Source: Bacillota bacterium (GTDB lineage: Bacteria; Bacillota; UBA4882; UBA8346). Taken from it: 64,000 nt of DNA. Position 1 is the stretch's first letter, and each line of letters opens with the position of its first letter. The notes under the pieces are model-generated. The model had not been told where the DNA came from and did not search any database. It saw only the letters and a program-made list of their open reading frames with translations. The DNA lies in NCBI GenBank assembly GCA_023429995.1, contig JAEZCE010000025.1:10526-74525 (forward strand). The letters run 5' to 3'. The translations under genes were made by a program, and so were the position numbers. Shown piece after piece: positions 16,440 to 24,632 of the stretch.

Positions 16440-16468
16440 TTGAGACGTTTTGGGTAAGGAATTATAAT
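16440..16468 (+). promoter_or_regulatory. Promoter of the attenuator-methyltransferase unit
   Basis: TTGAGA at 16440-16445 and TATAAT at 16463-16468 are 17 bases apart. The leader to the methyltransferase start is about 210 bases. Confidence 0.7.
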
Positions 16469-16518
16469 GAAATTGCGGTTTCCGGAGCCGACTTTCGAAA
16501 GAAAGGAGTGATTTTCTG

Positions 16519-16551
16519 GTGAAGATTACAATGGAGGTGGCTGTTGTCTGA
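16519..16551 (+). promoter_or_regulatory. Candidate 10-residue leader peptide (MKITMEVAVV)
   Basis: GAAAGGAG near 16500-16507 precedes GTG at 16519, and the frame ends at TGA 16549-16551, eight bases before a terminator stem. The end of the reading frame lies inside a GGCTGT/ACAGCC hairpin. A leader peptide, a hairpin and a terminator in this order are the usual parts of ribosome-dependent attenuation. Confidence 0.45.
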
Positions 16552-16558
16552 CAGCCGG

Positions 16559-16594
16559 AGGGTGGGACGGACCTAGAGTCCGGCCACCCTTTTT
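16559..16594 (+). terminator. Attenuator-like terminator before the methyltransferase
   Basis: AGGGTGG (16559-16565) pairs with CCACCCT (16584-16590), with GGAC/GTCC inside, followed by TTTT. It lies 95 bases before the methyltransferase start and after its promoter. Confidence 0.7.
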
Positions 16595-16688
16595 AATTTA
16601 TGCTGAATAATATTTTCAAGAGAAAAGAACGCGAAACCATTAAAAAAAGATTTTAGCATAAGTCCTTGCCGAAAGAGGAGGGTGACGA

Positions 16689-17546
16689 ATGTTCCCAGAG
16701 TTACGGGAAATTAATAAAAAACCTGAGCCATTTCAGTTTTATACAGCGCCTGAGTTATGGATGAATGAGCATACGTCTCAAAAAATGTTGGAATATCATT
16801 TAAATGAGTCGGTTGATGCGGCATCAAGGAATATCAACTTTATTAACCATTCGGCGGAATGGATAGTTGACCATTTTGCCATCAACAGCGCCTCCAACAT
16901 CATCGATTTTGGTTGTGGCCCGGGTTTATACACTTCCCGGTTTGCTCAAACTGGAGCAATGGTGACGGGGATTGATTTTTCAAAGCGGTCGCTTGAGTAT
17001 GCAGAAAATGAAGCCAGGAGAAATAGCCTGAATATCAATTATATTTCTTCCAACTATCTGGAGTTTCATGCGGATGAAAGATATGATCTGATTACCATGA
17101 TTATGTGCGATTATTGCGCCTTGAGCCCTATGCAGCGAAAGCGATTATTGACTCAATTCCATAGTTTGTTAAAACCGAACGGTTCGGTTCTATTTGATGT
17201 CTATTCTTTAAAATATTTTCAGGAAAACTGGGAGTTTGCAATCTATGAACTGAATCAACTGAACCAATTCTGGTCGCCCAATGATTATTATTGTTTTGTG
17301 AACCGCTTTAAATATGAATCGGAAAATCTTATTCTTGATAAATACACAATCATCGACGAAAACTCCCAAAGAAATGTCTATAATTGGTTTCAGTGTTTTA
17401 GTACGGAAATGATTGAATTAGAACTTGCAGAGAATGGTCTGGAAGTGAATGAGTTTTTTTCAGACGTGGCCGGAGCTCCTTTTCGAAATGATTCAAGTGA
17501 GTTTGCAATGGTTGCCCAAAGAACAGCGGAAGATTCAATGGGATGA
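16689..17546 (+). CDS. Class I SAM-dependent methyltransferase
   Basis: The SAM-binding motif IIDFGCGPGLYTSRFA is at residues about 72-87, then VTGIDFSKRSLEYA (acidic ribose contact) and the LLKPNGSVLFDVYS strand. The substrate is unknown. Transcription starts at 16475 or near and must pass a leader-peptide/terminator arrangement, so expression may respond to a translation block. Drug-inducible rRNA methyltransferases share that logic, but this protein lacks the Erm NLPY-type motif, so an rRNA target is not supported. Confidence 0.8.
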   Translation: MFPELREINKKPEPFQFYTAPELWMNEHTSQKMLEYHLNESVDAASRNINFINHSAEWIVDHFAINSASNIIDFGCGPGLYTSRFAQTGAMVTGIDFSKRSLEYAENEARRNSLNINYISSNYLEFHADERYDLITMIMCDYCALSPMQRKRLLTQFHSLLKPNGSVLFDVYSLKYFQENWEFAIYELNQLNQFWSPNDYYCFVNRFKYESENLILDKYTIIDENSQRNVYNWFQCFSTEMIELELAENGLEVNEFFSDVAGAPFRNDSSEFAMVAQRTAEDSMG

Positions 17547-17557
17547 TTTTAATGATA

Positions 17558-17688
17558 GAGGCTGTCCCAAAAGGGAGTTCCTGCCCGCGGCCATGCCTGA
17601 TAAAGCGCGTGTCCGCGAGAAATGTAATATATTGAAAAAGTATATCTGGTATTTCTGATTGAATTTGAACTGCTTTTTAGACGGCCTC
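17558..17688. repeat. MITE-like element with IS-type terminal inverted repeats
   Basis: The left end GAGGCTGTCCCAAAA (17558-17572) and right end TTTTTAGACGGCCTC (17674-17688) are imperfect inverted repeats. The 131-base interior has no gene. The end sequence resembles those of several IS families and the element at 52342-52457. Confidence 0.5.
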
Positions 17689-17693
17689 TGACG

Positions 17694-19055
17694 TTAAAAC
17701 TTGATGATTACGTTGTTATCCGGCGGGGGTGTGTCGTTATAAAGAGAATATAGGAAATTGCCGAGTAGTCTGATTTTTTGATTATAAGACGCCTGTAATT
17801 TGGATACTAAATTACTGCGGGTCGTGTCATAGACTTCGTCACCGATAAAATGAGATTTTAAGGCGTCGGCAACCAGGGCCTGCAAGGTTAAAGTAGGAGT
17901 CAACTTAACGGATGCCAATTGGTTGGCGGCTATTTTAGCGTCCTTTAATGGCATTCCCCGTTTTACAAATAACTCGGTCAGAAATTGGGGCACCATTTCC
18001 GAGATGCCATGCGATAGAAAATCGGCGGCATATTGAGGGAAAGGTTTTCCTTGAGTGTTATAATCAATTTCACGAATGGTTTCCGTTTCAATATCGATTT
18101 TGTCATTGGTTAGTTCAATCAATCGGTAGGGGCAGGGATAGGTCACCAGGGAGCCGGTTTCAATATCGTAAATCGCTTGATTGTTTTTTGTCTGCGTGGT
18201 AGCTATGTCCTGCGCATGAAAATGCCCCGTGAAAATAACTTCCATCCCCATATCGGCGAACTTTGCGGCAATATTCTCCCAATCATCGACGACGTAGTTG
18301 CGGAACAAAGTTTTTTCGGTACTGAAATGGGGAATTAATCCGTGGTGCATCATGCCAACAACCATGATCTTTTGTTCCTGGGCTACCTTGAGTTGATCAA
18401 AAATCCAACTCAAGCGTTTGGCGTTCAAACCGGAGCCGGTAACGGGTATTCCTTTTTCCTTATTATTGTCATAGGAACAGGAGTCGATGGCAAGGATCCG
18501 GAGACCCGGAACGGGCTGTGCAACATAACTGAGGGAGTTCGGATCCTGGGCGATAGCCTGACCATATCCGAAATCATGGTATATTTCACGAAAATCATCG
18601 GGCGTTATCCCATCGACAGGGATGGTCTTATTGCCATCGTATTGAACAGCCTTGGGGTTATTGATATCATGGTTTCCCGGAACAATAAATACCTGTTTTC
18701 CGCCATCCTTAAGTTCTTTCAAAAAAGCAGCTACTTGGGTATGGGATAACTTTTCGCCGTCTTTGGTCAAATCACCGGTGACGAGGACGATTTGGGAATC
18801 GGTTTTTCGGATGCCTTCTACGGTTTTGCTGAGGATAGCCTTGCTTTCCGCCAAAAGTTTCCGGTCGTGGGCCAGATAAGCATCAAATGCTTGGCCTTCT
18901 TTGACATACTCGGGTGCGAAATAGTGCGGATCGGAAAAAACCGCCAGTTTAACCTTTACGAATGGTTCGGCCCAGATAGGGGTTGAAAAAATGGCGCCGA
19001 ACATCGTAATGAAGATTATGGACAAAATGAAAAGATTTCTGGCGCTTTTCAACAT
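17694..19055 (-). CDS. Secreted metallophosphoesterase
   Basis: An N-terminal signal peptide (residues about 1-29, ending in IWAEP) exports the protein. The calcineurin-like metal site follows: FSDPHYF, VTGDLTKDGE, PGNHDINN, GMMHHG and GHFHAQD. The C-terminal 150 residues are helical and carry no motif I recognise. The family hydrolyses phosphomonoesters or cyclic nucleotides. Substrate is unknown. The gene converges with the methyltransferase, with the MITE-like element between them. No lipobox is present, so the protein is probably soluble outside the membrane. Confidence 0.82.
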   Translation of the reverse strand: MLKSARNLFILSIIFITMFGAIFSTPIWAEPFVKVKLAVFSDPHYFAPEYVKEGQAFDAYLAHDRKLLAESKAILSKTVEGIRKTDSQIVLVTGDLTKDGEKLSHTQVAAFLKELKDGGKQVFIVPGNHDINNPKAVQYDGNKTIPVDGITPDDFREIYHDFGYGQAIAQDPNSLSYVAQPVPGLRILAIDSCSYDNNKEKGIPVTGSGLNAKRLSWIFDQLKVAQEQKIMVVGMMHHGLIPHFSTEKTLFRNYVVDDWENIAAKFADMGMEVIFTGHFHAQDIATTQTKNNQAIYDIETGSLVTYPCPYRLIELTNDKIDIETETIREIDYNTQGKPFPQYAADFLSHGISEMVPQFLTELFVKRGMPLKDAKIAANQLASVKLTPTLTLQALVADALKSHFIGDEVYDTTRSNLVSKLQASYNQKIRLLGNFLYSLYNDTPPPDNNVIIKF

Positions 19056-19212
19056 GCAATCAGCCTCCTAGGAATTGAAATTTTACGTAACGCAGGATCT
19101 GCAATAGCGCGCGCGTTTGTGGTTATCCATACGTGCGCGGTTTGCCTGGAATTAGGTTTGAATATAAGTAATTTTATCAGCCGGACCTTTTTGAAGTGGT
19201 AAAACCGACACT

Positions 19213-19852
19213 TCAATTCAAATGAAAATAAGGGATACTCATTGCCTCTTTAACTTCAACCAATGAATGAATATTTTTATGCTCCCCGTTATTAAAAATT
19301 TTATGATACTGGTTGATGACGCAAATCTCCGGGTTCCCCTTATCTTTTAGCTTTATCCGGCTCGGATCTGTGAGGGCGGTTTTTACTTTAGCCAGGATTG
19401 TCGGGAAATCATCAAGAGAGGTAAATTGCATTTCCCAAACTTTTGCTCATCTTGGCATTACCGTCTAACCCAATAAGTCTTGGGCACGAGCCCAGTAATG
19501 TGTCAGGTTCCTTTAACCGGTTGGATTGTGGCGCAACGTATTGATTGTCAAGAACATAGAGTAAAATGTGGTTAACTGGGAAATTTGCGGGACCATAGAT
19601 TGGATGAAGATATAAGACTTGGCCGGATCAATCCCTACCGCAAGATAATCCATAACCAAATTATAAACATTTTGCTCCAAAATCTCCGGATGTTCAAAAT
19701 GGGTTGTCAGCGCCTGGACATCGGCGATAATAATAAATTGTTCACAAGTATCCTGAAGTTTGACCCTGTTTTCCAGACTTTCGACATAGTGACCCAATAT
19801 GGAGACGGGAGGTTGGGCTGTCTCCAGTTAAGATTCTTTTCTTTCCGGGCAT
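19213..19852 (-). pseudogene. Decayed tryptophanyl-tRNA synthetase gene
   Basis: The start is intact: ATG at 19852 after GGAGG, encoding MPGKKRILTGDSPTSRLHIG. A one-base shift at about 19796 breaks the frame inside the HIGH-type signature. The next frame gives HYVESLENRVKLQD, FIIIADVQALTTH and YIFIQSMVPQISQL, all TrpRS-like. After NPTG a large internal part is missing. A third frame holds LDGNAKMSKSLGNAIYLS with the KMSKS motif, and a fourth frame holds ALTDPSRIKLKDKGNPEICV. At least three lesions plus a deletion make it non-functional. A working trpS must exist elsewhere. Confidence 0.85.
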
Positions 19853-19939
19853 GGTAATTCCTCCATTTATTTTTTAAGTTTAAAGCATTTTTACAATCCA
19901 GCCACCAGCCATCTTCCATATTCATCACCCCTTTATGGT

Positions 19940-20173
19940 TCAAATAAAAAGCCATCCATCCCAAAGTACTATGGGACAGATGACCATATCTGCGGTACCA
20001 CCCAAATTGGCTAAACGACCAAATACCGTAGCCCGCTTGTAATCATGAAATGATTCATGTCCGATTGATAACGTATTTATCATATTCCTTTCATAAAATT
20101 TTGGCAATAAGTTTGCGATAAATTGAGATTGAAAAATTTTCCTGAATTGTTTATAATCAGTAATAGCTAACAA
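19940..20173 (-). CDS. Small open frame of unknown status upstream of the trpS remnant
   Basis: The 77-residue frame (starting MLAITDYKQFRKIFQ) has no motif I recognise. It ends in WDGWLFI, and a neighbouring frame continues with DGWMAFYLNHKG, so a frameshift within a longer decayed gene is possible. It lies on the strand of the trpS pseudogene and may be part of the same degraded block. Confidence that it is expressed is low. Confidence 0.2.
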   Translation of the reverse strand: MLAITDYKQFRKIFQSQFIANLLPKFYERNMINTLSIGHESFHDYKRATVFGRLANLGGTADMVICPIVLWDGWLFI

Positions 20174-20187
20174 ATAAAAATTAGCTA
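20129..20187 (+). promoter_or_regulatory. Promoter and inverted-repeat operator of the Phd-Uma2 fusion gene
   Basis: TTGAAA at 20129-20134 and TATAAT at 20152-20157 are 17 bases apart. An inverted repeat with arms TAGCTAA (20164-20170) and TTAGCTA (20181-20187) lies at the predicted start point. Phd/YefM-type domains bind short palindromes in their own promoters, so autoregulation is likely. Confidence 0.65.
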
Positions 20188-20204
20188 ATTATGGAGTGAT
20201 AATC

Positions 20205-20930
20205 ATGGAAGTTACCTCAACTGAAATCCAAAACAATTTCGGCACATATTTAAAGTTGGCCCAGGTGGAGGAGGTCTTTGTAACCCGCAACGGGAAACGG
20301 ATTGCCGTATTAAAGTGCTGGGATGAACAAAGCGGTAATGAAATGAATGCGGCTGAAAGTAAAGGAATGTACCGTGAGGAGCATCCCCGGATAACGGTGG
20401 AAGAATTTTTGAAACTGTCAGAGGCAAGCGAAAGTCGCTACGAGCTTATTGACGGTGAGGTTTACCAATTAGCCTCCCCATCTTATGAACATCAACGAAT
20501 TCTAATTGAAATATTAAACATGATTCATTTATGGTCCAAGGGGAAAAAATGTAAGCCCGTGGTAGCACCTTTTGATGTTCGAGTTATGTCGGATACTGAG
20601 ACGAATATTGTACAGCCGGATATTATCGTTATTTGTGATCCGGAAAATATTGATAATCGGGGGAAATATAACGGCACGCCGACGCTTGTTTTAGAAGTTC
20701 TTTCCGAAACAACCCGCAACAAAGATATGCTTAAAAAACTCAATTTATATATGAGTGGGGGTGTTAAAGAGTATTGGATCGTCAATCCCTGGAACCGGGA
20801 AATCTACATTTACACTTTTGATTCGGGTGAAATCAATAATTACCGCGCTTTTAAAGGTAATGACCAAGCAAATTCAGAAGTTTTAGAGGGACTGGTGATT
20901 TTTTTAGAAGTGGTGTTTGCTATGGAATAG
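20205..20930 (+). CDS. Phd/YefM antitoxin domain fused to a Uma2 nuclease-fold domain
   Basis: Residues about 1-45 (TSTEIQNNFGTYLKLAQVEE, then VFVTRNGKRIAVLK) match the DNA-binding fold of Phd/YefM antitoxins. Residues about 65-240 are a Uma2 (DUF820) domain with YELIDGEVYQL, IVQPDIIVICD, PTLVLEVLSETTRNKDMLKK and GVKEYWIV. The conserved acidic and lysine residues of the PD-(D/E)XK-like site are present. ATG at 20205 fits TGGAGTG upstream; the GTG at 20196 is less likely. Joining an antitoxin-type regulator to a nuclease fold could couple DNA binding with self-control. Activity is unknown. Confidence 0.78.
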   Translation: MEVTSTEIQNNFGTYLKLAQVEEVFVTRNGKRIAVLKCWDEQSGNEMNAAESKGMYREEHPRITVEEFLKLSEASESRYELIDGEVYQLASPSYEHQRILIEILNMIHLWSKGKKCKPVVAPFDVRVMSDTETNIVQPDIIVICDPENIDNRGKYNGTPTLVLEVLSETTRNKDMLKKLNLYMSGGVKEYWIVNPWNREIYIYTFDSGEINNYRAFKGNDQANSEVLEGLVIFLEVVFAME

Positions 20931-21005
20931 TGATTTCATGTTCTTGATATTCCAGCAAAACTCGATGGATTGGAATATTAAAAAAAGAGCAGGTGGTGAT
21001 TTTCT

Positions 21006-21431
21006 ATGATTAAAGTAAACTTTTACGACTCAAATCATGTTGGCAATGAAGATTATAAATTTGCTGTAATTGTAGCTCGTTACAACGGTAAATGGACCTT
21101 ATGCAAACACAAGGATCGGGTTACGTATGAGATTGCCGGCGGACACCGGGAAGAAAATGAATTGATTGTGGATACTGCCAAACGGGAGCTTTATGAAGAA
21201 ACCGGCGCCACGGATTTTGGGTTGTTTCCGGTTTGTGCCTACGCAGTTGATACCGGTGGTGAAGAAACTTTTGGGATGCTATATTATGCTGAGATAACAG
21301 CCCTAGGAAAATTACCGGATTTGGAGATGGAAGAAATCGAACTTTTTTCTGAAATACCGGAAAATCAGCTTACATATCCGCTAATTCAGCCTAAACTATT
21401 TGCAAAAGTCAAAGAATATCTGGAGGAATAG
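21006..21431 (+). CDS. NUDIX hydrolase
   Basis: A complete NUDIX box is present at residues about 50-72: G-x5-E-x7-REUxEExGU, seen as GGHREENE then LIVDTAKRELYEETGA. These enzymes hydrolyse nucleoside diphosphates linked to other groups. At 141 residues it is a single-domain member, and the substrate is unknown. The adenylyltransferase gene begins 3 bases after its stop, so the two are translated from one message. Confidence 0.88.
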   Translation: MIKVNFYDSNHVGNEDYKFAVIVARYNGKWTLCKHKDRVTYEIAGGHREENELIVDTAKRELYEETGATDFGLFPVCAYAVDTGGEETFGMLYYAEITALGKLPDLEMEEIELFSEIPENQLTYPLIQPKLFAKVKEYLEE

Positions 21432-21434
21432 TTC

Positions 21435-22328
21435 ATGCGAACTGAAAATGAAGTTTTGGATCAGTTACTGGATTTTGCAAACAATGAAGATAAGGTAAGA
21501 GCGGTTTTATGGAACGGTTCGCGGGTGAATCCCAACGTGAAGAAAGATATTTTTTGCGACTATGATGTGGTTTTTTCAGTCGTCGATCCGGATTGCTATC
21601 TGGAAAACCAGGATTGGATTTCCAGATTCGGAGATTTGGTCATCCGGCAACAAAATGATTGTATGGTTGGGGGGAAGAATGCCTATATTTTTTTGATGCA
21701 ATTTACCGATGGCGTGCGAATCGATTTGTCTTTTCATTCTATTGAGGTAATCACAGAGAGCGTTTATCGCGACAGTCTGATTAAGGTATTGCTGGACAAA
21801 GACAAACGTATTCCCTTGCTGGACGCCCCGAATGAATCAATTTATTATGTTAAAAAGCCTAGTGGGCAGGAGTTCGCCAAGGTTATGAATAACGCCTGGT
21901 GGATTCAAACTTATGTGGCCAAAGGTATTTGGCGGGGTGAATTGCCGCTTGTTAAATGGATGTTTGAAGGGATTCTGATGGATTGCCTGATTAAGCTTTT
22001 GTCATGGCAGGTGGGGTTAGAGAAAGATTGGCAGGTGAATGTGGGTAAGTGTGGCCGATGGCTTAAAAAATATTTGCCCTCCGATATTTATGGGGAATTC
22101 GTTACAATTTACCCCGGAACGGGTGATGAAGGAATCTGGCAAGCTTTGGCGGCTTACGGTAAATTCGTCCGTAAAATAGGCGTAAAAGTGGCCGAAGGGT
22201 TAGGGTATGTTTATCCGATGCAGGATGATATCAATGTCACTGAATACTTGCAAAAGATTCACCGGTTGCCAAGAGATCGGACTGCGATCCAAACGAAAAG
22301 ATGGAGTGATTCGGGTAACGACCTATAA
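21435..22328 (+). CDS. Aminoglycoside 6-adenylyltransferase family protein (ANT(6)-like)
   Basis: The N-terminal nucleotidyltransferase core has VLWNGSRVNPN and DYDVVFSV with the metal-binding aspartates, and FTDGVRIDLSFH. The C-terminal helical half has YVAKGIWRGELPLVKWMFE, typical of ANT(6)/AadK. Such enzymes inactivate streptomycin by adenylylation at position 6. The length of 297 residues is normal. It follows the NUDIX gene directly. Many chromosomal members are weak or silent, so resistance in this organism is not certain. Confidence 0.82.
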   Translation: MRTENEVLDQLLDFANNEDKVRAVLWNGSRVNPNVKKDIFCDYDVVFSVVDPDCYLENQDWISRFGDLVIRQQNDCMVGGKNAYIFLMQFTDGVRIDLSFHSIEVITESVYRDSLIKVLLDKDKRIPLLDAPNESIYYVKKPSGQEFAKVMNNAWWIQTYVAKGIWRGELPLVKWMFEGILMDCLIKLLSWQVGLEKDWQVNVGKCGRWLKKYLPSDIYGEFVTIYPGTGDEGIWQALAAYGKFVRKIGVKVAEGLGYVYPMQDDINVTEYLQKIHRLPRDRTAIQTKRWSDSGNDL

Positions 22329-22353
22329 CCACGACGAGGTGCTTTAGATTGAG

Positions 22354-23904
22354 GTGTGGGAAAATGGAGTCGGTATCGAACAGTCGAGGCTTGAGGCTGT
22401 ACGCGAAAGTATTATCGGAGCTCCAGAATCCGGGCGGGATGAAATCTATGAATCCGGCATCGGCGGGGAGGCATTGGAATTCATCAGCCGGGAAAAAGTC
22501 GATCTGGTGGTATTGGATATCCGGATGCCGGATATGGATGGTATAATGCTGTTAAAAGAGGCGCAAAAGTTTTCCATAAAACCCAAATTTGTCATCTTAA
22601 GCGGCTATGATGATTTTCATTATGCGGCCGACTGTATTAAATACGGGGCCAAAGCCTATTTGCTCAAACCGGTCAAACGGGAGGAATTTATGGAAACCCT
22701 CAACCAGGTTGAGCTGGAGCTTTCTAAGGAAGAAGAACTCAATTCAGCTAAGCAGCAAAAGGACATTTTGTTGAATTACTTTCGTGTCGATGAGCTTAAC
22801 TTCATTTTTCTCAAAGATAACCTATCCGAAAAGAAAGTCGCTGAGATTATCCATACATTACAACTGGATATACTGGACCGCCCGTTCCGGATGGGGATTT
22901 TGGCCAAGCGGGGGCAACCCGGTAGCAGCCCAAAGGAATATTATGCGCAGCTTAAAATGGAAGTGTATGAATATTTTCAGCAAATCAATCAGGAGGCTGT
23001 TGTTTTTTTAGATATCAATGGCAATCTGGTCTTCATTACCGGTGAGAATTCAGACTGTTCAGGGTTACCGGTGTCTTTGGAAAAGAGTCATGGCGAGGCC
23101 TATGTCGTTGGACTTAGTGATGGTAACAATGTGGCCCCTCAAATCCGTAACAGTTATTTACAAGCTTATGAAGCTGTAAAATACCGGATTTTGGCGCCGG
23201 AGGAAAGAATGTTTTCTTTTGCTACCGTTAACGGGCGTAGCACAGACTATCCGATATTGGTGGATAATATAAAAAAAATTCCGGAAATTGTTGGGGCATC
23301 AAAAACCGAAGCCATTAACGGGCTTTTGAAGCAATTATTTAATGAGGAAGCGATTGGTTCGTTTGATATCAATTATTTTGAGAAAACAGCAGTTTTAATC
23401 AATGAATATGTCATCGCTGATTTGGAGAAATACATTTCGCCTAAAGCCCGTCAATTTGGAGGGAAATTTAGTGATTTAGAAGATATTTATTGTTTTGACG
23501 ACATCTATGGCTATATCCGCTGCTTGAAAGAATACCTGCAAGAAACAACCCAATTTTTAGCCGGTTTAAAGGACATATACCGCGATAAAAAAGAAATTGA
23601 GGTTGCAGTGGAGTATATTCAAAACAATTTTACCAAGGAGCTATGTATGGCCAAGGTTGCAAATTATATTTCGCTAAATTACTCCTATTTTTCCTATTTA
23701 TTTAAAGAGCAAACCGGGTTAAGTTTTGTGGATTATATTAAGCGGCTGCGGATCGAAAAAGCCAAAGAGCTATTATTGAAATCGGATGATAAAATCTATG
23801 AAGTTGCCGAAAAAGTCGGTTATCATAACCCGAAACATTTCGGCCGGGTATTTCGGGAGGTTAGCGGGGTATCGCCCGCCGAATACCGTAATAGGATGCC
23901 ATAA
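22354..23904 (+). CDS. Truncated AraC-type response regulator fused to a histidine-kinase remnant
   Basis: The C-terminus (residues about 415-515) is a complete AraC-type double HTH. The middle is the linker region of YesN-type regulators. The receiver domain begins too late: the phosphorylated Asp (VVLDIRMPDMDG), LSGYDD and the Lys of LLKPVK are present, but the first strand with the acidic pair is missing. Instead, residues 1-25 read WENGVGIEQSRLEAVRESI, which resembles the N/G1 box of a YesM-type sensor kinase. A deletion joining a kinase gene to its regulator gene in frame explains this. Phosphotransfer is probably lost, and the product may be silent or constitutive. Confidence 0.7.
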   Translation: MWENGVGIEQSRLEAVRESIIGAPESGRDEIYESGIGGEALEFISREKVDLVVLDIRMPDMDGIMLLKEAQKFSIKPKFVILSGYDDFHYAADCIKYGAKAYLLKPVKREEFMETLNQVELELSKEEELNSAKQQKDILLNYFRVDELNFIFLKDNLSEKKVAEIIHTLQLDILDRPFRMGILAKRGQPGSSPKEYYAQLKMEVYEYFQQINQEAVVFLDINGNLVFITGENSDCSGLPVSLEKSHGEAYVVGLSDGNNVAPQIRNSYLQAYEAVKYRILAPEERMFSFATVNGRSTDYPILVDNIKKIPEIVGASKTEAINGLLKQLFNEEAIGSFDINYFEKTAVLINEYVIADLEKYISPKARQFGGKFSDLEDIYCFDDIYGYIRCLKEYLQETTQFLAGLKDIYRDKKEIEVAVEYIQNNFTKELCMAKVANYISLNYSYFSYLFKEQTGLSFVDYIKRLRIEKAKELLLKSDDKIYEVAEKVGYHNPKHFGRVFREVSGVSPAEYRNRMP

Positions 23905-23999
23905 TTCAGGATCGTCAGGGGAATTGATTAAACTTGATGTGTTCCCGCCTAATGGGCGGCGGTCGGATTATGATAAGTCAGGAAAGCAGGATAAGTTCA

Positions 24000-24632
24000 A
24001 TGATGGATGTTTCATGGCTGATCTTCGATGCAATGGGGGTAATCTTTGAAATCCCCGATGATACCAGGGATTTATTGATTCCCTATGTTATCCGGCATAA
24101 TCCGCTGGCGAAAGAACAACAAATCCTTGATTTATATATGAAGGCAAGCCTTGGCGAAATAAATTCCAGGTTTTTTTGGCAGTCGCTTGGTTTTGACAAT
24201 TGGCAGGAGACCGAAAAGGATTATCTTGATAGCTGTTTGACTTTGGATGAAGACTTTTGCAAAACAGCCCAACAGTTACAGCGTCAATATAATTTGGTAC
24301 TGCTTTCCAATGATGTCGGTGAATGGTCCGCCTATTTACGCCGGAAATTCGATTTGGACCGTTTCTTCCAAAAAGTGATTATCAGTGGCGAGGTTGGATA
24401 CAGGAAACCGGATCCGAGGATATATGAGGTATTACTTTCCCGAATCAATACTGGGGCCGGGGAATGTATGTTTTTTGATGACCGGGTGAAAAATCTTTAT
24501 CCAGCCTATAGTCTGGGCATAAGACCCATATTGTTTAACCGGGATAGAATTGATTGTGCCGGATTTGAAAGTGTGAATGATTTTGCGGAAATTGCAGAAA
24601 TACTTCAAAAACAGGGAGAGAGCTGCGAATGA
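24000..24632 (+). CDS. HAD-superfamily hydrolase with an atypical first motif
   Basis: HAD motifs are visible as WLIFDAMGVIF (motif I), VLLSNDVGEW (motif II), GYRKPDPRIYEVLL (motif III Lys) and MFFDDRVKN (motif IV). In motif I the second Asp of DxD is replaced (DAM), similar to the DLGG variants found in non-phosphatase or altered members. The frame is open to 23934, but AGCAGGA precedes the ATG at 24000 and the conserved motif follows immediately. It overlaps the DUF3795 gene by 4 bases. The substrate is unknown. Confidence 0.75.
   Translation: MMDVSWLIFDAMGVIFEIPDDTRDLLIPYVIRHNPLAKEQQILDLYMKASLGEINSRFFWQSLGFDNWQETEKDYLDSCLTLDEDFCKTAQQLQRQYNLVLLSNDVGEWSAYLRRKFDLDRFFQKVIISGEVGYRKPDPRIYEVLLSRINTGAGECMFFDDRVKNLYPAYSLGIRPILFNRDRIDCAGFESVNDFAEIAEILQKQGESCE

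Noticed and set aside
16559..16594. T-box antiterminator before the methyltransferase
   Set aside because: GGGTGGGAC resembles the T-box bulge, but the invariant GGNACCGCG continuation and specifier structure are missing; the sequence is a plain terminator stem.
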